This document shows, piece after piece, positions 56,996 to 64,000 of a stretch of DNA of 64,000 nt. Where the stretch lies: assembly GCA_020740775.1 (NCBI GenBank), contig JAHEWK010000013.1:868001-932000 (forward strand), given 5' to 3'. Numbering within the stretch: position 1 is the first letter of the stretch; each line of letters opens with the position of its first letter. The position numbers and the translations under genes were made by a program. The DNA comes from Ilyonectria destructans (taxonomy: Eukaryota; Ascomycota; Sordariomycetes; Hypocreales; Nectriaceae). The notes under the pieces are model-generated. The model did not search any database, was not told where the DNA came from, and saw nothing but the letters and a program-made list of their open reading frames with translations.

Positions 56996-57679
56996 CTATT
57001 TTTTATTATTATAGTCTTGGTTGAAGATGGTGGGTATCTTGATGATGAGCTGGATTCCATCATACGTCGACTTGACATCCAGGCACATTTCATCAGGCCT
57101 GAGAGTAGGGGCAGCTGGAGCGCTTTGCCCGCTCTTGCTCGTCTCGTTATTTGTTTCTTTGTTCTTGTCGGCATCACCACCCGGGGCGTTGAGCTTCCCA
57201 ACCACGTTCCCTTGATCATCGTATATGTTTCCCGCATCATCCACCTGAAGCCCGCCTCCCAGCGGCTTCAAGTCTGGTTTGCTGTAGTTTTCGCAAACGT
57301 GTCCCACTACCTCGCCGTCCGTGTCTAGGATCTCGCCAGACGTCGAGACGGGCCTGCCGACCATGGACGGGAGATCGCCGGCTACTCTGCCGAGCACCGT
57401 CCCGTCCCAGTCCAGAATGTTGCCAAACTCGTCGACATATTTCCCGTCGAGGCCCTTTGCGAGTTCGGCGGGCGAAGGCCCTGATGCGAGCGGCGTTATC
57501 TTGGGGATGTGGATGCCGGGCTGCGGGTGCTGCGGCGGCGACGACTCTGGGGATGGCGAGGTTTGCGAAGACTGCGAGGACTGTGAGGACTGCGAGGGGC
57601 GTGCGTCTCGTACGGGTAGGTTGATTTCGTACGTGGTATGCGTCGGCGAGGCCTCGGGTGTTGCGGGCTTGGAAGGCAT
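56996..57679 (-). CDS. small DUF3659 protein
   Basis: A single exon encodes 227 aa. The first 60 residues are P/S/Q-rich (repeated SQSS) and disordered. Two to three DUF3659 units follow: LDGKYVDEFGNILDWDGTVL, GRPVSTSGEILDTDGEVVGH and LQVDDAGNIYDDQGNVVGKL. The C-terminus DVKSTYDGIQLIIKIPTIFN is a short conserved-looking strand/helix segment separate from the repeats. No signal peptide or membrane helix. It lies in the same orientation as, and directly upstream of, the giant DUF3659 gene, so the two may be descended from one gene. Function unknown. Confidence 0.85.
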   Translation of the reverse strand: MPSKPATPEASPTHTTYEINLPVRDARPSQSSQSSQSSQTSPSPESSPPQHPQPGIHIPKITPLASGPSPAELAKGLDGKYVDEFGNILDWDGTVLGRVAGDLPSMVGRPVSTSGEILDTDGEVVGHVCENYSKPDLKPLGGGLQVDDAGNIYDDQGNVVGKLNAPGGDADKNKETNNETSKSGQSAPAAPTLRPDEMCLDVKSTYDGIQLIIKIPTIFNQDYNNKK

Positions 57680-58533
57680 CGTGGGTTGTGGTTAACGAGA
57701 TGGATCTGGCGATGGCAACGGCGAGGGTATCGCGCTGAGATGGGTCTTGATGTGTGAATCGGACGGTCCTTTTGCGGGGATGATGACGACAGTCAGCAGG
57801 ACATATGGAGTGAGTGACCGTTGAGATGGATGGGGATGGGCATTCAGGATGGGCATCCAGGATGGGAAGATGGACAGGGATGGGACATGGGATGAGGATC
57901 CCTACCGTTACGGAGATACTGGTCCGCTCACTGCAGCTGGCCTGCGTGCCGTCAGCCGTAGTTGGGTAATAGTACCCCCGTATTATGCTCCATATGACGC
58001 CCATATTATGCTCCATACCCTCGCCGTTGATCTCGATGGCGGCCGAAACACACGCTACAACGACACTAGCAAGGAAGCTGAACGGTTATCTAACCACGCC
58101 TGGACATGACAGGCTGCTAGCACGCACGTAGCAGGCCTCACCACGCGTTCCTGGTTTATTACGGGATCCATTACGGAGACCATTCTGGGGTCTGCCGAGC
58201 CATCTTGGCCTAACGGAGCGCGGCCTGCATCGACTTCGCAGCGAGGGCCAAAGACGAGCCAACGACAGCGCAGCAACCCTTGTTCGGGCTGCGTCTAGAC
58301 GTTGACCGGGCCATGGCAATTGCGTCAAGGACTTTTGCACTTTGTGAAATGGTAGAGTAATTGATTTGAAAAATTTATCGAGGTTCCTAAGCCCATTCAT
58401 TCCCGAAACGCCCAAAGCCCAAAGCCCAGGCCAGAACGACGCCTCATTCCGGCCGCCCACAGTACACTCTCGCGCAGGACAAGGAAAAAAAGCCTTAGTT
58501 CCTGGATGGGTAAACACGCAATTAGTCGCCAGT
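57680..58533. other. spacer, no gene seen
   Basis: Contains the promoter of the small DUF3659 gene, including short GGGATGG-type direct repeats near 57825-57890, and the 3' UTR of the next gene. Confidence 0.45.
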
Positions 58534-59000
58534 TTATCCGGTGCTGGAGATTGGACGCCAAAGTAAGAAACGGCCAAGAGAAGAGAGGGGAAGCAGTCTC
58601 GTGCGGGGGGGACAAGAGGGAAGACGAGGGTGTTCACGTACAGTAGCGCCAGCTCCAAGTCTCCGTGGATTCTCGCCTTGAGCTGGATCTCAATGTCTAG
58701 GTTCAGGTCTAACCGCAGCCGTAGCGTGTCGCTCTTGCCGCCGTCGCCCTTCTGCTGCTGGTCCACGGCGTTGTTGGTGACGCCGCCGAGTGTGTTGGTG
58801 ACGCCGCCCAGCGTGTTGTTGACCGAGTCGCCGCCCAGGGGCAGCTGGTCGAGGGGCCCGGATTGCTGCTTCGAGCGGCGGCTGGTCTTGCTCTTCTTCT
58901 TGCTGCGGCGCTGCACCTGCTTGGGCGGCTCTTCGCTCGAGACGTTGCCGTCTGAGTCGACCTCGTGGGAGGAGACGCGATCCTTTTCCATGGTCGACAT
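58534..59000 (-). CDS. small protein with conserved LDLNLDIEIQLKARIHGDL motif
   Basis: Exon 59000-58642 plus a tiny exon 58543-58534 give 122 aa ending ELALLTG. The acceptor of the last exon is uncertain, and a later acceptor (ATCCAG) would add about 40 residues. The N-terminus is charged and low-complexity (QRRSKKKSKTSRRSK), with a repeated LGGVTN unit. The C-terminus carries the only conserved-looking part, LRLRLDLNLDIEIQLKARIHGDLELALL, an alternating strand-like segment. The same motif and intron position occur in the gene at 60450-61354, so the two are paralogues sharing one module. Function unknown. No membrane helix. Confidence 0.7.
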
Positions 59001-59310
59001 GTCGGCGAGTTGTGTATATGTGAGTGTGGTGTCTTAAAGAGGGGGTGTCGTGTAGGCACGGTAAGCAGTAATGAGTTGATCTCGTCTTAATCTGTCTCTT
59101 GTTGAATCGCTATAGACAGAGTGAGTCTCGACGCCAGGTCATATAAGTTCACCACCTCCTCTGAATAACAGGATTTCCATTTCCATCCCCTCCCATGAGG
59201 TCATGATCGAGATCTTTCACGGCCTGCAGACTCCATTGTCTCAACTTAGCGTCCCCGGGTACCCCATGGCGTGCCCTCATGCACCCTGGTCACAAACGCA
59301 GCAAGGATCT
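59001..59310. other. spacer, no gene seen
   Basis: Promoter of the small motif protein and 3' UTR of the next gene. Confidence 0.4.
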
Positions 59311-59966
59311 TCAGTCTCTGACGAAGCGACTCTCCACGCCTCGCTGCAACTTGCGACACAGCGCCACAGTCTGACACCGTTTGCCCGCCGTTTCCTGAAT
59401 CTCCCCTTCAGGGTCCCAGTATACTGCCCACCGCCCGTCATCCGCCTCCTCGCGTACAGCCACAAACGCATCATGATCGCCTTGGAGCGTCAGGAAGCGC
59501 TCGTCGTCGCTCCAGCCCCACGGCCCAATGACGTGACCCACGGTCTCTTTGCGGCCCCCATACTCCACTGCGTGCGTGTCTCGGTTGACGTAGATCCAGT
59601 TTAGCATCGGCGGATCGACTGCGATCGTGCTCACCATCCCCAGATGCCCCTCATCGCTTGGATACTTGAAGTAGTAGCCGTTGAACTCGTGGCCCTCGAC
59701 GGGGCGTTCAGGCAGGTTGAGAAAGAGCTGGAAGCGTCAGCTGGTGTAAATCGTAGACTGGAAATCGTAGACTCTCTCACCTTGTTGTCCACTAGAACAC
59801 CTGCCCCAGCCTCCTGTGATTTCCCCTTGCGCCGCATCAGGGGCGCCAAGTGGAACTTTTCCTGCTCCTTGCTCAGCGAGGCATTCTGCGACTTCTGCGC
59901 ACTAATCGCCTCCGCGACCCCGATGACGGTAGGGATAGATGCGATGGTGAGTAGTCCAATAACCAT
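59311..59966 (-). CDS. conserved fungal membrane-anchored protein, unknown function
   Basis: Two exons (59966-59781, 59727-59311) give 200 aa. The N-terminal MVIGLLTIASIPTVIGVAEA is a signal anchor or uncleaved signal peptide. FHLAPLMRRKGKSQ follows, then DNKLFLNLPERPVEGHEFNG across the intron. The core, containing PPMLNWIYVNRDTHAVEYG, TVGHVIGPWGWSDDERFLTL and WAVYWDPEG, is a pattern I recall from many ascomycete hypothetical proteins, none with a known activity. The C-terminal CRKLQRGVESRF is charged. The gene sits between the two motif paralogues. Confidence 0.82.
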
Positions 59967-60449
59967 GGTGACTGTGATGCTGTAAACAGGAATATCCAGT
60001 TCATACCGTCGCTGAGAACTGAGAATGACGTTTGTTGAAATACGGGGGTCTGTCTGGTGGTTCACCCCATCCACCCCGTCCATCCACCCCGTCCATCCAC
60101 ACCATCTGCAATGTAAGACCCCTGACTGGTCATGCAGATTAATCACTGCAAGTAGCGTCATTCTTCCACATTACCTCGATATCCAGTACGTCATTCACTT
60201 TATTAAATGGATCAAAAATACTGGGTGTGCTGAAACCGGTTCGTCAACGGCTCCAAGGCGCATCCGATGACGCCTATTGCGTCAGAGTGAACTTGTTCAT
60301 CCTGTTTCTAGATCTTTTGAGGCATCACAAAAGAGACGGAGCGTCGGGCTTCATTTTAGAATATGCAGACTACAATACACAACAACACACCACTGAAAAA
60401 AACTTAGTGATTGCATCTCATCTAGTCTGCACACTAACAACTGTCAGCC
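59967..60449. other. divergent spacer, no gene seen
   Basis: Shared promoter region of the membrane-anchored protein and the Q-rich motif protein. Short CCATCCACCCCGTC repeats occur at 60065-60105. Confidence 0.45.
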
Positions 60450-61354
60450 ATGGCTTCACCACCTCAGGTATGCCACATGCCTATTATTCCATGGGTCAAT
60501 TTAACATTTGCAGGACACAAAGACGCAGGGCGACTCGACCCCTCCCAACCCACAACAATCAACACCTCCCGTCTCTCCTAAGCCTGAAAAGGAGCAGGAG
60601 CAGAAGCCAGAGCAGAAGCTAGAGCAGACGCCAGAGCCAAAGCAGGAGCCGGAGCAGGAGCCGGAGCAAAAGCAGGAACCGGAGCAAAAGCCAGCCAAAG
60701 ACAAGCCCAAGTCTAAGACTTCATCCAAGAAATCCGAGCCCGAGAAAAAGACAGTCAACCAGGCCGAGGAGAGCGGTGACGAGTTCGAGGACGCCGAAGG
60801 CGATCAGGACGAGGACGCCTTTGACTCAGACGACGTCTCCGGCGACGACGACGAGGAAGAGGAAGACGACGAGCCTCCCACTCCCGAGCCCGAGCCCCCA
60901 AAACGGAGCGCAAAGAGTGCAAAGAACGCGAAGCCCACAAAGCCCGCAAAGCCTACAAAGACCACCACCAAGGCACAGGATGTCCGTCGCAGGCGCCCGG
61001 CTTGGCTGGACGAAGAGGAAGAGAGCTCCGAAGAGGACTCAGACGAGGAATCCAGTGAAGACGAGCAGCCCATGACCAAGCGGCAGATGCAAGCGCAGCG
61101 ACGGCAGATGCAGCAGCAGCAGCAGCAAATGCAGCAGCAGCAACAACAACAGCAAATGCAGCAACAGCAAGGCGGCGGGGGCGGCAAAGATCCACTCAAG
61201 CTGCGCCTTGATTTGAACCTAGAGATAGAAATTGAGCTCAAGGCAAGGATCCATGGTGATCTGACCTTGGCTTTGCTGTGAGTACTCTTTTTACCCGCCC
61301 GTTAGTTGTAGTGCGACTGACAAGATAGTGACATGGACTAGAGAGGGATTGTAA
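60450..61354 (+). CDS. acidic Q-rich protein with conserved LDLNLEIEIELKARIHGDL motif
   Basis: Three exons (60450-60467, 60514-61277, 61342-61354) give 264 aa. Exon 1 encodes only MASPPQ and the last exon only the end of ...LALLEGL. The middle is low complexity: an EQKPEQ/EPEQ repeat (about residues 30-65), a Lys-rich stretch, an acidic run (EDAEGDQDEDAFDSDD, DDDEEEEDDE), a KPAKPTK patch and a Gln/Met tract near residues 195-225. The C-terminal 30 residues (LKLRLDLNLEIEIELKARIH) match the neighbouring minus-strand paralogue, including the phase-2 intron inside the LL codons. This suggests a disordered tether with a conserved terminal docking module. Function unknown. Confidence 0.75.
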
Positions 61355-61709
61355 TTGGCGCGAATGTGTTGGGCATGTCGAGAAAGGTTTTGGGAGTTTG
61401 GCTTTGGACTTTTAGTTTCTTCGTTCCTTTGTAGGAGTAATAAGAGTTTATTGCACCCAGTCTTCTGAATGTGATGTCTGACTTCGTATATGCTTGAGAT
61501 TAATTAATGTACTGGAAATAAAGTGAACCCGTCTATAAAGAAATAATTATCCAGCGTGATACAGTCGATTAAATGCTTGGTAAATGCGCACAGATCTCTT
61601 TCCTCAACCTGGAGGGTTTAATATTTTCTCCACTCATTTGCAGCGGGTGTCTTCCCTTCTGCTCGCTACCATCGCCGCAGGCTGCCTACCGGGGTATATT
61701 AAATCGCCC
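61355..61709. other. convergent 3' spacer
   Basis: AT-rich, probably the two 3' UTRs. Confidence 0.45.
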
Positions 61710-63649
61710 TCATTTTTTTGTCGGCTGTCTTGTTTGGAGAACATAGCCAAGCGCACTATTAGACCGAAGGTTAGTTACGAGTCTGGATATAAAAGCTCAT
61801 ATGACCCTTAGAAGTGACTCACATAGCAAGGCCGACACTTGTTGCACACGCAAGGTAGAGTGGCATGGAAGAAATATCGCCTATATTCCCATACGCTGTA
61901 GAAGATACAGTCGTAACGCAGTACTTGGGACTAGCTGGGGTGCTCTCATCGACTCTAACCGACGACACCTCATAGGCGAGGGCATGTATTGCCCCGGTGG
62001 CTACGTCAACTGCTGGAGTTGACCCGATAATCTCGCCATTCTTGTCAAGCGCAGCAACGCGGGCAAAGGTGGCGTCCCAGTCCTGGGGAAGCACAAAACC
62101 GGTCTCAAAGCCCATGCGACGCGATTCGCTTGCGACTTTTTTGGGGCCATTGAGGCTCGATAATGAAGTGGACAGGAGCTGGAAGAATGAATTAGTTCGC
62201 TGTAGGGATACACAGATCGTAGCATATCAAGACATACCAAAACCCATCGTTTTACAGCCGTCGCGCCGTTCCATGAGACATAAATCGTCATGGTCCCGCT
62301 AGCATCTGCGTTTGCGGAGATGTTGGGTCCCCAGGTGGGCTTACCCTCCCAGTCACCCTTCCAGGCCCGGTAGGCTATCAACGTATTATGACCCAAGCGA
62401 TCCTCGTCAACCAGACTTCTCTGGATGTCCATCACAACCTCTCCCTCGGGCGTGTGCTCGGTATACATGGCATTCTGCCCCCAGGCAATAAGCGTGTTTC
62501 CATTCGGGAGCGGCTGGACACCTCCTCGCGTAGCGCTGATGAGACCTTGGGGATGGTACCACTCGTTGACGACCCAGACTGTCATGGTCTCTAGGTCGTA
62601 TTCTAGCTCGAGACCGCGGGAGCAATGGCCTTCCTTGCTTCCTCGCTCCTTGCAAAAGCCGTTGTTCCATTGCGCATTGTCAAACAGGGTAATGCGGTTC
62701 TTGCCGCTCATGCGTGCGTGGTGCTGGGGGCCAAAGGTAGCCGTGCCGTCTTTTGTGATGTCCGTAAATTGGTTCCGCGCACCACCCATGATCCATTTAA
62801 GTTGACCATTCTTGCCATTCACCATGATAATGCAGCCAAAGTGCTTGATGCTGATGAGAAAATCGCCCTCGGGGGTCTGTATTTTAGCGTTAGTTTGTAC
62901 CATTCTAGATTCAGACCTTGGATAGATTTCGGTACCTTCTGTGCACTGTTCATATGCGAGTAATCATGGAAGAGTTGACCATTATCCCAGTACGGCATAA
63001 GAGAACTTGAAACTGGAAAGTGGTCGAGGGTTGAAAAATGGAAGAGCACTGTGTTGGTTACAGGGTCAATCTCCTGAACATGTTGTTGGATCACGCCATA
63101 GCCCTCAGCTGGACCGCCAAGCGATGTCAAGTCGGCAGGGGTATATTCATCGAAAATAATTACCACAGTATCGTCTTCTGTAATGTAGCATTCGTGGTTA
63201 TTGAGCCCCTGCCTGTTTGGAGTTTCGAGCTGCCAACCGACTTGATAGAGTTGCTGGTAGTGCTGGTTGTATATCCGGATGCGATCCCCTGCATAGGCGG
63301 CTATGACAGGCTGGCCCTTGAAGATGTAGGGTTTCGTTGCTCGACCTGTGCTATATCGCTCATCCGCCCAGACCAAACTCAGGTCCTCCGATGAGATGAT
63401 GCTAGGGCCGTAAAGACCCTCGCTGTAGGCCCCTGCTAGGAAGATGTAGGGAGATTTGTCAACCTTTTCATAGTTGAACTTGTTGACTTGGTAGATGGGT
63501 GCTCCGATGTGCGGCGCCGAGTGAAACGTTTGGTTCGGCTGCAGGCCAAGCTTTCCATCCTGATACGACTGCCAGTCTGTGTGGTGCGGTACATCGGCGA
63601 GTACGCTGCAAACGAGATGGAGGAAGAAGAGGAAGTCGAATGTGCTCAT
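61710..63649 (-). CDS. arylsulfotransferase (ASST)-family protein, secretory pathway, C-terminal membrane anchor
   Basis: Four exons (63649-62936, 62876-62238, 62178-61823, 61755-61710) give 584 aa. The start at 63649 places a signal peptide (FDFLFFLHLVCSVLADVPHH) first; a longer frame upstream to 63823 lacks one. Beta-propeller-like repeats follow, with HECYITEDDTVVIIFDEYTP, LFHDYSHMNSAQ across the first intron, WIMGGARNQFTDI, FGPQHHARM and WVVNEWYHPQGL as family landmarks, including conserved histidines. Bacterial ASST moves sulfate between phenols through an active-site His; the fungal activity is unproven. The last exon completes a membrane helix (MPLYLACATSVGLAIALGYV) with a short basic cytosolic tail TRQPTKK, so the protein is probably a type I membrane protein of the ER or cell surface. 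Confidence 0.9.
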
Positions 63650-64000
63650 AGAGCACCGTGGAGCCTGTATATCATAGCCCATGTTGGCATCACGGCGTGA
63701 GAGCATGGCAGTCAGGAAGCAGGATGATATCCTCCACGTGCCTCCAGCGCGTCCGGGGATTCGTGCATCATAATATGGAAAAATAAAGGGGGGAGGCGTT
63801 CTGATCGTCGATCTAAGGCACATAATTAAGACTGGGAATTGGGCTAGTGTGTTGGTTTCAGTGGGTCAAGAAAGCCACTTCAAAATAGCCTCGCCTTGAG
63901 GAGCCATCTTAAATCAGGCACGCGACCCAGGTAATTGGGAGGCTAATGCGAGAACCCTTTCAATCGGTGGTACAGTACAATTTGAATCGGTGGTACACGC
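63650..64000. other. right-edge spacer
   Basis: Promoter of the ASST-family gene. A short direct repeat (ATCGGTGGTACA) occurs at 63963-63975 and 63985-63997. Confidence 0.5.

Overview
The window is nuclear DNA of a filamentous ascomycete (Pezizomycotina), most likely a Sordariomycete such as Hypocreales. The basis is many 46-100 nt introns with GTRNGT donors, CTAAY branch points and YAG acceptors; a Zn2Cys6 regulator, a Clr5-ankyrin protein and DUF3659 proteins; and the mix of compact housekeeping genes with AT-rich accessory spacers. The order-level placement is inference. I rebuilt multi-exon models by hand. Unless an entry says otherwise, the exon sums are divisible by three. No tRNA, rRNA, CRISPR array or intact transposon was found.

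Left part (0.8-20.7 kb): a probable metabolic gene cluster. It holds an AtuA/DUF1446-like protein, a Zn2Cys6 regulator, a 271-aa membrane protein, a 400-aa polytopic membrane protein, acetoacetyl-CoA synthetase, a SET-MYND protein, a short-chain dehydrogenase (SDR) and an HSL-type alpha/beta hydrolase. Seven CGG-N6-CCG palindromes lie in its intergenic regions, three of them exactly TCGG-N6-CCGA. Most sit in front of the metabolic genes, so one Zn2Cys6 factor may control the set. AtuA-like proteins are linked to acyclic-terpene/branched-acyl-CoA catabolism, which ends in acetoacetate. A neighbouring acetoacetate-activating enzyme fits that idea.

Middle-left (20.7-37.4 kb): accessory DNA. It holds a small membrane protein, a tandem-repeat block, a large Clr5-ankyrin protein, a cysteine-rich small protein of secreted type, degenerate repeats, a FabG-like SDR, a small ABM-domain protein, an arginase-fold protein with altered metal ligands, and an unknown protein with an internal duplication.

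Middle-right (38.2-51.7 kb): core cell biology. It holds a 1747-aa kinesin, a roughly 5 kb gene-free GC-rich spacer, the Holliday-junction nuclease subunit EME1/MMS4, and convergent to it a histidine phosphatase ending in a PCNA-binding motif.

Right end (52-63.6 kb): a group of poorly described fungal proteins. It holds a roughly 1.5 kb-codon DUF3659 repeat protein, a second DUF3659 protein, and two proteins sharing a C-terminal motif (LDLNL-E/D-IEI-LKARIHGDL) that flank a conserved membrane-anchored protein. An arylsulfotransferase-family protein with a signal peptide and a C-terminal membrane helix closes the window.
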